A stretch of DNA of 64,000 nt from Hygrocybe punicea. Taxonomy: Eukaryota > Basidiomycota > Agaricomycetes > Agaricales > Hygrophoraceae. Position 1 is the stretch's first letter, and each line of letters begins with the position of its first letter. The DNA lies in NCBI GenBank assembly GCA_963556145.1, contig OY744468.1:3658001-3722000 (forward strand). Direction: 5' to 3'. Positions 47,901-60,640 of this stretch are shown here, piece by piece. Position numbers and translations under genes: made by a program. The notes below the pieces were generated by a model. The model did not search any database. It was not told the origin of the DNA and saw only the letters and a program-made list of their open reading frames with translations.

Positions 47901-48123
47901 TCTATAAGATCTCTGACACTGAAAACGGGTTCACATCAAAATGATCTTCACAATACGGCGCTCTCCGGAATCTTATAGTACAGCGGCTATAAACGTGGGT
48001 CAGAAAATGAAACATCGAATAGAATACTTTCGCATACCGTGTTAAAGACATGATAGTAAAGGCCATTTACCCCACCCCCTTCCTCATTTCCGTAGTAGTC
48101 CATAGGAAACCACTAAGACATTG
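47901..48123. terminator. Shared 3' region of the convergent APL6 and CWH43 genes
   Basis: Only 223 bp separate the two stop codons, so the two transcripts probably share or overlap their 3' untranslated regions. No canonical AATAAA is seen on the plus strand. Confidence 0.4.
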
Positions 48124-51100
48124 TCAATAGTGAGTGCCAGACGAACCAGACTTCCTTACATGATCTTCTGGAAGGGCTTCTTTCCATGATCGAATGTATC
48201 GAGCACCCTCGGTTTCGTCTGTGACAGCATGAGCATATCTGGGTAAGACAAATTGCCCAATCTGCAATTCCGTGTCGGTGATGGTCCCTCGGGATAGGCG
48301 GGCATATGAAGTCCGATACAGGCCGCGGTATAGGATATATTCACACCTGATGTAATGAAGTTTCAGGGTTGAAGGAACCAAATCTTGACCGCTCACCACC
48401 TATCCAAGTCTAGGCTGTCGATATCGTGCACACGTCCATCATTGACCAAGATGTCGTAAGGGGCCGCTTCAAATCACATATTTTAGGAGTGCAGAACTGA
48501 TCTTAATACACCAGCTTACGCCGCAAGGCTAAAGGCTTTGTGACCACATAGCCGAGAAAGATGACTGGTCGTGGATAAGACGCTGCCATAATACGAGCCA
48601 ACTCTGTGCTTTGCAATTCACGGTCGATAGGATCTTCCTCTGTTCACGGAGATATCAATATTGTCCATGCAGCAATGTTTTCAATCGTACCCTGTCCGTT
48701 GTGCGCAACTACGACGGTTACCTCCGTTCCGTAAACGTCAAGGATGGCCTCGATGGCTGGCGCAAGTTCACCATGCGGTGACGGAAGTAAATGGTGTATT
48801 GATTTAATGATGGGAAACTTCAAAGAATTAGCACGTGCGATGAACACCAGACAGGCGAATGACCTTTGACAACAGTGCAGCACCCCACGTGTGAGAATTT
48901 GGTCCAGGTCCAGGATCGACGTACTGCAGTGGTGTCAGACAGCGTCAGATGTGGAGGATGTGGTGCTACAAAACCCAGCTCCTCCGTCACGATACGAGTA
49001 CTGGGATAGTCAAATGTTCAGTAATTGAAAGCTCTCGATGAAATTGACAGCTCACAGGTCCCGATTACCAAACACAGGACGCTAAAAGAAATCAACATAA
49101 TCCATCAATACGCCCCGCGAATCGCTTACGTGGAGATCCGTTTCTAACAGTCCTACAATGTCCAACTGCATGTCCCTAACGGATTCATTCAAACCTTCCA
49201 AGCTCGACTACACATCTCAACAGGCAACGCACTTGATTACATCACGTACTCCTCGCTGACTGTCCCGGCCCACGTTATCGATCCCAAAATGCAACGTCCA
49301 TATTCCAGCGTTTAGTATACGAGGTCCAGGTTTGAAGGGTCGTGGGGGTTCACTCGGCAACCTGTAGAGTGTTACAAGTACGGACAGGACTGTAAGGAAA
49401 ACCAGCAGAGCCCGGCTGTATGATCCTGTCGATCCCGGCAAGGTGAAGGATAGAGGTTTGGTCCTCAGTGGCCACCAGAAAACTAAACTCATGAAGGTCA
49501 TTTGCGCTGCGAGGACCCTTTGAATTTGGTGTTCAGTTGATTTCAATTGACTTACGCCGAAAACAACTTACAAGTCAGTGCGTTCTCTCAAATAGGTCCC
49601 ACCTGGTACGAAAGCGTATGCGACAGTCCACACGCTGGCCAGACTCAGCAGGCAGTAGACAAGCCAAGCAGTAAAGTAAGTCTTCCCTATGTTGCCTGCC
49701 TGTGCAGCACGCTGCAGCATGAGGGGTATGATCGACATGAGGAACAAGGACAAGTTCAGCCCGCCAGCATACCCAAGCCAATCCCTGTATTTATAGGTGA
49801 AAAAGCAACTTGCGGCGCCATACAAAAACCACAGAGGGTGAGCTAGCCAACGGATACCGGCAGGTGAGGCCGAGGCTAGTGCAATGGGTGTAAGTAGGCC
49901 GGCACATTGAGCAATGATGGTGAGTGAGCCATGTAAATTCGGAACAGGGCCGTTGGCATGTCCATTTTTAAATCCTGTCCAGGACCAGGCTATCAACGTG
50001 GTCGACTCAGAGAGAAGGGAATGTAAACTAAATATGAGGCCCCCAAGGGCAGTGGCCGGCACAAGCCAAGTTGAAACAGTATTTGTTGGAAATACCACTG
50101 GCGGTGAGTATTTCCCCGGATCTTGTATATCTGGCCTGTGGGATGGAGAAGGAGATCTGGTATTGAACTCCCAGAGAGCCAACAGGGCAAGAACAAGACC
50201 CATTTTGTTATACCCGCCGGACTGCTCGTCCGCCATCGGCCATACTATGAAGAACTCAGCTTTCATAGCCACAGATGCCGTGGCACAAACCTGGATTGTT
50301 TGAGTGGTTGGCATGTTTAGATAGCGACGACAATATCAGGCCCACCCCCATCACTTCACGCCCATTCGTTAATCCCATGAACACAAATGCAAGGAAGAAA
50401 ACTCACAAACAGCTTGGTATCCCACTCCATGCTCGTCCGTCGCTGCCCAATCTACGGCTTGCCCTAAAACAATGCATACATTCGCAAAAGACACCGCAAT
50501 CAACCGATGAGTTGGTGCCCTTAGGGCATACGCCGCCAATCCTGAAAACGACAGAGCATGCAAAATATTTCTGCCACTATGCGAGCGAGCCCAGAGTAGG
50601 ATTGGTGAGAACGAGAGCAAGACGGGGGACAGGGTGGAAAGGAGGGCCAGCTCGTGTCCTGCGATTCCCAGCTCCCAGACACTGAAGTAAAAGAGGGTGG
50701 GAGCGAGCGACGTAAAGACGGACCAGAATATGTACGCTGCCGTATATCAAATTTCAGCGAGTGATGTACGCCTAGGTAGTCTAATCCTTACAGAGATACA
50801 CATCACACACGAATGTCGCCAATGGCCTGAACTCTTTCAATATTCTGAGCCTGGCGACGGTCCAATTTTGACGGTTACTAGGAGGGGATGTGAGAGTGGA
50901 TCCAATTGCAGAACCATCTTCTGGGAGGGTTTCGGCCCCTTTGATTGTCTCTTCTACTTCTGACGCCCTAGATTACTACATGTCAAACATTGTGGTCACG
51001 ATAATGAAGGGTGTCGACGCTACTCTGTGGCAGTATAGGCATGCAATGACGGCCCCAACGCAATCTGCCCATTCAGATCTTGGTCAGAAGTTGGACCAGC

Positions 51101-52058
51101 ACTCCAATGAAATTAAGATACACCTGCAAATTTGCCTTCTCAAAGTCGGTCTTCGAAACTGAGTCATAAAAGATATCAAAAAATATCAAACCCCATTCAA
51201 AAAAGCTGTAGCGGGTGTAAGCTGAGCAGAGAATTCGTTAATACTCCGGAAGGGATCTGTAGTCGCAAAAACAGACCTCCGGGCATCCGATAGACCTTAT
51301 GTTGCACAAAAAACCAAACCATCGGAATTATACATGTGAAGAATCTTGAATCAAGGTGTGAACATGGTCAACGGCATCGGGATGTAGATGACGTACGCAG
51401 TGGCCACGTAAGACCTTGAATCGGATAAGTCAACCATATGGATTGAAGTAATATGACTGAACGACGGACCGTTTTCTCAGTGCTTGCCTGTTCTCCTTGG
51501 GCGTACACAGGATCCCTCCGATCATCCATGGTATGTTGCTCACGATGTACACGAGCATGAGTACGTCATGCAAGTTGTGATCGTCGCTTGATGTGACGTA
51601 CACCCAGCCACCGCAAGCGAGTGTCCTGACGAGCCCAAAGACAAATACAATTGTGGGAAGACTCGAGACCGGCGAGCGGGTGAGGTAGTATTGGAGTGAA
51701 ACTAGTGCGACACGTGGGCCTATCGAGCAATCACTCTCATCAGAAGATTTTGTTTTGGGGCAGGTGAACATGTCACTGACCAGAGTTCAAAGCAATCAGA
51801 ATCTGGAAGATGTTGCGTTCCGGATACCAGTCGCCTATCCTGGTGTCCACCAAAGAACAGGAAGTTTGAGCGTATTGATCTGGCTCGAGCGAATGATACC
51901 CACGCAGCGGAGACAGATGGAAACCACTCTTGCGGGTACCCAGCGACGTCATTTCTGACGATTTTTTTGTAATGCAATACACAGCCAATGAGAAGTGCAG
52001 TGGAAAATGCAGCATAACCAAGATAGGTATGTGTTGCCGCGAAATAGGAGACGTCCAT
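48124..52058 (-). CDS. CWH43: Cwh43, GPI-anchor lipid remodelling protein
   Basis: An ER membrane protein needed in yeast for ceramide remodelling of GPI anchors; fungal forms fuse a PGAP2/FRAG1-like membrane part to an endonuclease/exonuclease/phosphatase-like domain. Start [51 protein letters not shown] at 52058. Membrane part: [36 protein letters not shown] (51690 region), [41 protein letters not shown] (50660), [51 protein letters not shown] and a 248-codon stretch of hydrophobic helices (49568-50314). C-terminal domain: [135 protein letters not shown], stop at 48124. More than ten introns of about 45-60 bp fit. No disruption is found. Confidence 0.92.
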
Positions 52059-52670
52059 AAGTATCCGAGCATGTCTTTTCTAAAACAGCCGTGAAACACA
52101 TTAATATATGTATTAAGGCTGAATGTATTGAATCACCTGGTATTCCTTCACGTCCTTGGCGAACATGGCGGCTGTTAGAGCGTAAAAATGACCAGGTTCA
52201 ACTTGGTTATGGACAAACTTATTGGGAGCACAGCAATTTCACTGAAAAAAACACCAGTGCCAGCCTGGCTGGCACTGAGGAAATTGTAATCTAGAAACAT
52301 TATTTGTCTTATATCAGGAAAGAACTTTGGTATGATGATAATCTTTGAAAGTAAGCATTTTAAATTTTTTTAGAATATTTTCAAACAATAAGCCACCCTT
52401 CAAAGAATAAATGTGGATTCTGCACTGCCACATGTTCCTTTACATTTCTTTTTTTTTGTTTTACCTTCCTGTGTTGTTTCTTGTTTGCTTTTTTTTGATC
52501 ATCATTCATACCCCATGATCCATTCCCATTTATTCTCACATTCTCATTGACAGCGCCCATTCCTTTTTCAGACAATACACTTTGCCCTTGTTCTCCTAAC
52601 CCTTTCTTCTAGAACAATCCTGGAGGTATCCCTGTAGTATAATTGTAATGAATGCAGAGAAACTCAGTGG
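52059..52670. other. Intergenic region upstream of CWH43
   Basis: Contains the CWH43 promoter region and ends at the hAT insertion; positions 52663-52670 (CTCAGTGG) are the left copy of the target duplication. No gene seen. Confidence 0.5.
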
Positions 52671-52899
52671 TAGTGTTGCCACGGTCTGGTTAAAGACCGC
52701 AGACCGTTCGGACCGGACCAAAATTTAACCGAACCATTGGTAACGGTCCGGTTATGGTCCCAGACCGCGGTTAACCGTGGACCGACTGGTTCAAAGTTCC
52801 AAATTAGGCAATTTGTGGGCATAGGGCTCCCACAAGTCCCATGACCCGCAGTTTGCTCCCCACATCACCATCACCGTCTCCTCAACGACATCTCCGACT

Positions 52900-53780
52900 T
52901 TCTCAACGCTCCTCTGTCACACGCTCGCCGTCTTTGTCCTTCAAGCTTCAAGCATCAGCCATCTCCCTTCCTCCCTGTCACGCTACCTTGCACCGTCTTG
53001 AGGCTCCCATCTTCATACCGTGAGTGTGGTCTGCCGGTTCCGTCCTTCAAGTTTAAAGAACCTGACTTCCTCTCTCTCCAGTGCAGGCTCCCTGAGCTTC
53101 CATTTTGGTCCCAACTTCCAAGCCGTCACCATCCGTTTAGTGCCGTCCCCCCACCTTCTCGAGGCTCGCCGCCACTGTCGTCTTACCCCCTTGAGAGCCT
53201 TCTTCACCTCCCGTGAACGCCATCACTCTCCCTTGAGTATCTCCCTCCTGTAAGTGCCGTTTTTTTCCTCAGAAACTTTTTCTCCCCGTTAACCTGCCCT
53301 CTCCCTCCAGTGCAGGCTCCCCCTCGTCACCCTCCATTTAACACCATTCCTTGACTTGCTCGAGGCTCCGCCACTGTCGTCTCAACCCCCTTTGAGAGCT
53401 CACCATCTCTCCATTGAGCGGTTCCCTCCTGTGAGCGCCATTTCCCCCCTCCAAACCATTTCTTACCAACCTGCCGTCTCTGTCCAGTGCCAGTCTCCCT
53501 GAGCACTCCCTTCCGGTTTCAAGCCGTCACCCTCGCTTTAGTGCCATCCCCCACCTTCTTGAGGCTCCACCACCGCCTCCGTTGTCTTACCCCCCTTGTG
53601 TCCCCTCTCTGCCTCCCGTGTGTGCGTGCCGCTGCTCTCCCTCCTGTGAGTGCCATTTCCCTCCCTCAGAAACTGTTTCTCACCGTTGATCTGCCCTCTC
53701 CCTTCAGTGCTGGTCTCCCTGAGTACTCCCCCCCACCAAATACCCATTCGAACCGTCAATTGAAGTAAGTTCTCTGATTT
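52900..53780 (+). repeat. Degenerate tandem repeats in the hAT left arm
   Basis: CAGTGCAGGCTCC or CAGTGCCAGTCTCC recurs near 53080, 53309, 53487 and 53706. GTCACC...TTTAGTGCC...CACCTTCT(C/T)GAGGCTC and CCCTTGAGAGC-like blocks lie between, so units are about 180-230 bp. Each unit has a splice-like CCTCCTGTGAGTGCC block, so this may be a repeated untranslated leader. Confidence 0.65.
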
Positions 53781-53812
53781 CTGTTTCATCACCTGAGCTC
53801 ATGCTTGTTAGC

Positions 53813-56800
53813 ATGCCACCACAACGTAAGAATGAAGACACCACAAAGTTTGCAACTGGTGCCGTTCAATCAAGTTTTCAAATTGAAGGTATGTACCTCA
53901 TCAAACTGTAATACCAGTTGACGTATCAGCTGTTAGGCTTTGTGCATGAACTGGATGAGGTTGCTCCCAGGAAGTCACGGAGAGGTAAAGGAAAGGTGAA
54001 GGCTGTCGAAGTGGACCCCGAGTTTCGCGTACAATATGATGTTAATGCTGCAACTCCCACCCAGCAACCAATGTCACCTGTGGTCCTCACATCCCAACGA
54101 CGAAGGGCTGTATCCCATAAAGCCAAAGATCCATTGAATGTAGCCACAGCCATTGGACTCTTATACAGCCCTACTCCCCCTCGACCCTGCCGTGTTCGAG
54201 TGAGGAAAAAAACACCGCTCCAGGGCCGACAAATTCCAGAAAGCCCTGTACCTGTACGACGAGTTGCCTTTAATATACCAAGCCCATCGAGTGATGGAGC
54301 CGATGATGTGTTCTCGGTCAATCAACTGTCAACTTCGGTGACGCTGGCCCCTCCTCTCTTCCATCCAATGAATCAGCCATCTACTTCATTGACGCCGGCT
54401 CCTCCTATCCTTCATGCATCTAATCAACCATCTACTTCCACTATGCCAACTCCTCTTCCTCTCTTTGATCTAGAGAACGCCACACCCCCGCTAGCATCAA
54501 TTGGCTCAAGCTCCGAGTCCGAGTCGAGCAACTCTGAGTCTGACAGTGGAGAATCACAAAATGCAGGTCCACCTTCCCATGCACAACATCGTGTGTCTTC
54601 TGGAGGTCCTGCAGGGAACAAGAATCGCTATGCTGCATCAGATGTGTGGACCTTTTATGAGAAGCAAGGCAGCCAGAGGTGTTGCCAATTCTGCCAGTTT
54701 GTATTTCAACATGATGTATTTTGATGATGTGAAACTTAATTGCCTGGTAGACATATTGCAACGACGAAGCCTGCTCACAAGATCACCAAGTTTGGTGCCA
54801 GCAGTGCTACGAGCACGCTTCGTCGACACCTTGCTGAGGAACACCTCGATCCGTGGGTCTCAGGATGTGACAATCTCAACATCAAGATCCAAGCAAAGAC
54901 TGTCCAGAAAGCTGTGGATGAATATCGAAAGGCTCGTGGTCAACCAACAGCTTCCTGTGCCCCTGATCGACAACCATACTCAAATGCGGGGTTCGTTGAT
55001 GCAATTGTTGAGTTTATTGTGGGTGATGATCAGGTATGGGATGATATATATTGTGATGCACATTGACAAGAGGTTTATTTAGTCAATCAATATAATTGAA
55101 TCCCCCCGACTCCGGGCAATTTTTCTAATGCTTCGTCAGGAGCTAAAAGACTCAGATATTCCGGGTAGAACGACAATTCGTACTCGTATTGAAGAGTCGG
55201 TTGGGGAACATCTTGATCAGCTATCTGTGGTCATGCAGGTTACTCAATTATTTTTCATTGTGTTGTATGCTTGCTTATTGATGAACAGAAATCTGTGGGG
55301 AAGATATCTTTCACCACTGATATGTGGAGTGATCCAAATCGAACACCCTTCATGGCTGTTACAGCACATTGGATTCAAGCACGCACTGAAGAAACCAACA
55401 ATGGTCCCCAACATATTCTCAAATTGCGTGCCGATCTGGTGGGGTTTCACCGTGTGCCAGGAAGACATGATGGCGAGCATCTTGCACATGTGTTCCTTCA
55501 TGTCACTGACTGTCTCAAGATTACTGAGAAGGTGTGTGCTGTTGATTTTAATTATTCCTATTATGAATATCTTCCAGATTGGATGGGTAACACTTGACAA
55601 TGCATCAAATAATGATACATTAATGGTAACTCTGGAGCGTGAACTTTGCCGTCGCAAGATTCCATTTGACCGAACAAAACGAAGAGTTAGGTATGTAACA
55701 TTCTAGGATTGTAACTAGTACTTATTGTGTTGGATTCTAGATGCTTTCCGCATATTGTCAATCTCGCGTGCCAAGCAGTTTTATCAGCCATTACTAATCT
55801 GGATTATGCAAAAGAAGATGCTGATGATTACATTCCTTCAACTGGAGACATGATGGATAACCTGGAACGAGATCCTATTGCAACAGTGCGATCTCTGATT
55901 CGTGCTGTATGTGCTGACTTATCTTGGAAGTCTTAACTTAATTTCTGCTCTTGAACACAGATCAGGTCATCAACAATTCGCCGGCAACATTTTTCATCTG
56001 TGTTTGAACGACTAGAGAGGCCAGAACTCCAACTTTTGCGTGATATGGAGGTTCGATGGTCATCAACATTACTGATGATTGAAAGAGCAATTGATTTACG
56101 AGAAGTACTTATAGTATTCAAGTGTCTGATTTGGTTGTTGACAAATATTTAGGTTCTTGATATCTTTCTTGAAAATCGAGAGTTTTCTAGTCTACAAAAA
56201 TTTCAACTTACTGAGCAGGACTGGGAAGGTCTTCAAGCATTTCAAATCATTCTCCAGGTTGGTGTCTCAAACAATAGAGCTCTATACACTACTCAAATGC
56301 AGTTTGTTAGGTTCCACATGCTTTCCAACAAATTATATCCCATGAAAAGACGCCAACCTTATGTCACGCCATACCAGCATTTGAAGCGATTATCGATGTT
56401 TGGAAAGCACATCAAGATGACTATCAAGAGACAGCTGAAATTGTTCAAGCTGGCCTTGACAAACTTGAGTCTTATAGTCAATGAACTGACTTGGTTCCAG
56501 CTTATACCCTGGCAATGAGTTTGTCATTTTTTTGTTCTTTTTGTATCAGGCATTGATTATTTGTTTTTTTCCAGTTCTTGATCCTTCCATCAAATTGTCT
56601 TGGTTTGAAGAGCATATGCCTGAGCGAGTTGAGTGGGCCAGGGATATATTTATTGAGGCTGTAGGTTCCTATGATATTTATTTCACTCATTCTCATTTAT
56701 TTTTCCCAGCTTCGCCCATATCATGCTGCTGCCATTGCCACTGCTGCTGCAAGAACTGATGCGCCTGCAGCAGTGAACACAGCACCTCATCGTCCCACAG

Positions 56801-57297
56801 CAAGAGATATTCTGAGACTCAACCGTCATCCACATCGCCTAACACCACAGCAATCTGCTGAAATTGAAGGTAATGCATATCTTCATGGTGATCGACCAGC
56901 AACAGGGAGTTTGCTATTTTGGCAGGCATGTGGCATTTTTTTTTCATAATTGCTAGCTATTTGACAACAATGTATCAAGGAAAATCAACTGTGTTTTCCA
57001 GGTGTTTTTGGCCTTGCAATGGATATTCTGCCAATACAAGCATCAGCAGTGCCTTGTGAGCGTGTATTTTCTTCAAGCAAAGAAACTGTGACAGCTCGGC
57101 GAAGTCGTATTTCACCTGAACTTATGGAAGGCTTGCAGCTGTTGAAGTATTCTATTCGACAAGGTAGAGGTCTTAATTTCACTGATGGTATGGATTGGGG
57201 ACAGGAGCTTCAGGAACTGGAGATGTATGGGGAGATGCAGAAGCAAGTTCCAGATGATATTACTTCCTTTATTTCTAGTTTGGTTGATAAATTGTAA
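53813..57297 (+). CDS. hAT transposase (BED finger, RNase H-like core, hAT dimerisation domain)
   Basis: Thirteen exons fit with consistent phases: 53813-53888, 53937-54696, 54751-55033, 55083-55238, 55289-55531, 55578-55690, 55741-55906, 55961-56104, 56153-56257, 56311-56518, 56575-56660, 56710-56925, 56980-57297, about 957 codons. A Ser/Pro-rich N-terminus has three repeats of NQPSTS..APP. A BED-type zinc finger follows (VWTFYEKQGSQRCCQFCQH ... STLRRHLAEEH). The RNase H-like core includes ISFTTDMWSDPNRTPFMAVTAHWI (first Asp), GWVTLDNASNNDTLM and CFPHIVNLACQAV; the C-terminal hAT domain has MDILPIQASAVPCERVFSSSKETVTARRSRISPELMEGLQLLKYSIR. The last intron has a GC-AG donor. One in-frame TGA (56482-56484, ESYSQ-stop-TDLVPAYTLAM) probably inactivates this copy. 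An alternative start is ATG 53801. Confidence 0.9.
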
Positions 57298-57372
57298 AAG
57301 TGTACATTGTATGTTCTCCAAATGTTGCCCTAGCTCTATTGAGATTCTGGAATTTGGAACAGCAAGAGTGTG

Positions 57373-57675
57373 CTACCGCTCCACTGTTTCGAGGGAAGGG
57401 AAGTTGAATTGGAAATTGGCTTGAGGAATTACATCGACCATCTGAAGCAATCGTTCCGCTTCAATTCCATGGATGACCTGGAAATCAGCAGAATTATCAC
57501 GAGCAATTGCACGCAGAAGTTCACTCTTTTTTATTCGAATGCGAGCGGTGATGTCAGCTAGGTTGGGCAGATGATCCATACCACCATTAAGATCCGCCCA
57601 AATGGGCTCGACCTGGGTGATACTGAACAGGAGCGGATGCATCAAGCCAAGAATATTGAAGGCCATCTCTTTTAC
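57373..57675 (-). pseudogene. Captured fatty acid synthase fragment, alpha-type region
   Basis: Reads KEMAFNILGLMHPLLFSITQVEPIWADLNGGMDHLPNLADITARIRIKKSELLRAIARDNSADFQVIHGIEAERLLQMVDVIPQANFQFNFPSLETVER. From memory this resembles the fungal FAS alpha-subunit region between the ketoreductase and ketosynthase domains. It directly follows, on the same strand, a FAS beta-type fragment with which it is not contiguous in the enzyme. It lies 76 bp from the end of the transposase gene, tail to tail. Confidence 0.6.
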
Positions 57676-59115
57676 CTGTCAACCAGTTACGATGGCAAAG
57701 TCCATCGGCACCTTGACCTCCACATTCCTCACCGTCTTGAAAGATTCATCTTGGTTGCCCATGACAGCACAGAATTTTTGCACCGATGCCACGTCAATCG
57801 TGATCTCCGGACCGGTGAATGTATCGCGGATGTCGATGTCTGGGAGAACAGCATCATCACCATACCATAGTTTCCAGTAGAACTCCTTGATCCGTAAGTT
57901 ACGGCCCTCCGTGATCTCGTGGATCGTAGCCGAGCCCATAGAAGGTTTATAGGCGAATTGTAAGAGAAGGGGTACTGATACGTTGCGACGATCTTCATAT
58001 ATGATCACATTCGAGGTAGGCTGATAGCGAATTTTGGCCGCCTTGAAGGCGGGTTTGTGTTTGCCGTACAAACGAGCAGTGCCATAAAGCGTCACAGATC
58101 GTGGTGACGAATCCAAGGAAGTGACGACAACCTTCTGCAGGGGTCGAGGTGCAAGAAGCCGCCGAATTGGGTTATCGATGTATGAATGTCCCTGGACAAT
58201 GGTTGTCGAGGTGAGGAGAGCCCACAGCCAGCTGAGCTCAGAGCCCGCTAATATCTCCAGCCACAACGAGGCATCAGGAATATCCTTACCCAGACTATAG
58301 CTTACTACACCCTCAGCTACCTCCCGCTCGACACCCAAGGAGACTACTTCCTGAGAAGATGCAACGGGCTTGGGGCTAAGGTAGTCCACGGTGGGAATTT
58401 TAGATTCGTCACCCCCATACCGACACTCGAGAAGCCGGCGGATAAGGTAGGCATTGATGTTCCCAAGAAGGTCTTTTATGGGTTCGTCCTTAACCTTCGA
58501 GTTCTTCACTGTGACTGGTCCTTGCGGGATACATACGCGCTGGGGGTCCTGGTCGAAGACGGCTTCAATATCCTCTGCCGCCCACAGGGAATCCTGTAAA
58601 CCAACTTGAGCAAGGAAACGAACAAAAATGTTGGTGAACACAACCTCACCTTCTTGAACCAAACCTCAAAGTTGGCATCCAATACAGGGATGAAGAGAAT
58701 GGGCTTCTGTCCCGGCCTTTGGGATATCGTCAAAAAGTAAGCCTTGTCCTTGGAAGCTAGTAGTTGCTTCGTTGCCAATGGATATGCTTTGAAAAAGTCC
58801 TCTGTGAAAGGTAAAGGATCATCGAGAGACGCAAAGCTCTGCAACAGCGATAGTTTGCTACCGCTCCCGTTGATGCCCGCAAAACACTCCTCCACCCTTC
58901 TCAACCAATCCCCCATTAAGCTCCTCAACCAGACATCCATCCACCTCTTCTCATGCATCACAAACATTAACCTCATCCTCAATACCATCTCCTCATATGT
59001 CATGTCACCCAGATCAGTCACAACAGACCCATCCTTCTTCTAACCCAACCATCGTTGACTGAATCACGGTTCAGCTTCCCAATGACTTCCTCAAACTTGT
59101 CACAAGCCCATACAA
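57676..59115 (-). pseudogene. Captured fatty acid synthase fragment, beta-type region, intron retained
   Basis: Covers (E)EVIGKLNRDS ... KKDGSVVTDLGDMTYEEMVLRMRLMFVMHEKRWMDVWLRSLMGDWLRRVEECFAGINGSGSKLSLLQSFASLDDPLPFTEDFFKAYPLATKQLLASKDKAYFLTISQRPGQKPILFIPVLDANFEVWFKK, an intron at 58594-58649 (GTGAGG...TTTACAG), then DSLWAAEDIEAVFDQDPQRVCIPQGPV ... TSTTIVQGHSYIDNPIRRLLAPRP ... KEFYWKLWYGDDAVLPDIDIRDTFTGPEITIDVASVQKFCAVMGNQDESFKTVRNVEVKVPMDFAIVTG. This matches the stretch after the enoyl reductase of fungal FAS beta (meander and dehydratase-proximal region). It is truncated at both ends, with a frame shift and a stop near 59040, and TGA (57679) where TGWQ is expected. It is a transduplicated host gene fragment, not a working enzyme. 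Confidence 0.85.
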
Positions 59116-60640
59116 CGCGCAAGCAAGCCGAGGAGGAGGGGAGAATGGGGAGGGAGGGGAACAGGAGCAGGAGCAGGAGGCAGGGGGGAGGGGAGGCAGG
59201 GAGTGCGTTCATTCACCTTTCCGCCCTCATCCTCCGTCCCCGTCCTCGTCTCCGACCTCGTCCCCGTGGTCATTTTCGTCATCCCGTCTTCATTGTCCTA
59301 GGCGATCCTAGTCCCCATCTTCCCCGTCGGCTCATGTCCTTGTCCCCGTCCTCATTGTCTCGTTGTCCTCGTTGTCACTGTCCCGGTCACATTTGCATTA
59401 CAGGGCAAGGAGTCGAGATCCCGTCCTCGTTGTCCCCATCCCCGTCCTCGTTGTGCCCATCCCCGTTCTCGTTGTGCCCATCCCCATCCCCGTTGTCCCC
59501 TTCCCGGCCCTGTTACGTCGTCGTCCTCGTCTGTCCCTCATCGCTGTCCCCGCGATCATTCTGGTCCCTGCGATCATTGCGGTCCCCATCCTCATCCCTG
59601 TCCTCACCGTTGTTGTTGCCTTCTTTGTCGTGCTATGGCTGCTGGTGCTGGTGCTACCACTGCTGCCGTGTTGCTGCCGCACATGAAGGTGAGAGTGGAG
59701 TAGAGGCTGGGGATTGGTAGTAATCAGTAGTGTAACAATAATATATGAATGAAAAGAATAAACGCACTAGTTATCAGGGCGGTAGTGTTTTCTTCCCTTG
59801 TCCAACGCATGGTTCTCCTGCTTCTGTTGACGTTCTCCTCCGTCGTGTTCATGCGTGCCCTCATCCCACGGCTGTGGTCATCGCCCTGGGCTTGTCTTGT
59901 CATCAGGGAATGGCCCATCTCTTTCAGGCTTGATTGCCCTGCGATCATAGATGAGGGCGTCGGGGCGTCATTGTTCACCCGAATTCCCTTCCGGGCTTGG
60001 CGTTGGTTCTGCATTGGGCACTCCTGCCTCGCTGCCTCTCACTCGGTGTCATCACTCCCTCGTTGGTGTTGTACGTGGGTCAGTCGGCCTGCGTCCGCGT
60101 TCGAGAGGCGGTTGTTGGCGCCTGGGATGGGCAACCGCCATCTCTCCCCCTCGGACACGATGTCACGGCGCTGGGGCACATTGACACGTGCACTGGGCAT
60201 TGTAGTCGTCGTTCGGGGTGCTGGGAATCTCACCCCCTCGTTTAGGGTGTCGGCGCGGGTCTCCCATCCCGCGTTTGTGTTTTCGAGGCGGTTGATGGTT
60301 TCCCGGGTATGCAGTGGTAGCCGCCCCCTCGGACGCGATCCTGGATTCCCGGTGCTTCAATCGTCAAATTGGGTTGGGTGCATGACACTGCTGTCGTTCT
60401 GGGCACTGAAGGCTTCTACCCTCGCTGAACCCGCTGGCATTCTGGACAAGAGTGGGGAGTGGTTAGTAAGTTGGTTTAACATGAAGAACAGACAGCAGGG
60501 AAACATACCGGGGCTGGAGAATGGGCGCACCACTTCTCCGGCCTTGCCAGCGGTTACCGTCATCATCGTCGAGTCATCGTCGCAGCGTTCTTGTAATTGC
60601 GGTTGACGTGGCTTGAGGTTGCCCCAAACTGCCTTTTTGG
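59116..60640. other. Right part of the hAT: simple repeats and GC-rich DNA
   Basis: 59120-59200 is purine-rich (GAGGAGG / AGGAGC). 59220-59620 is a degenerate microsatellite of (TCCCCGTCCTCGT)-like units. 59750-60606 is a GC-rich open frame of 285 codons with no recognisable domain, low-complexity composition and overlapping frames on both strands, so I do not call it a gene. Confidence 0.5.

Noticed and set aside
49547..50685. Plus-strand frames of 99-136 codons
   Set aside because: They lie antisense to CWH43 exons and show no independent features.
59749..60606. 285-codon frame inside the hAT
   Set aside because: GC-rich low-complexity DNA with competing frames on both strands and no recognisable domain.
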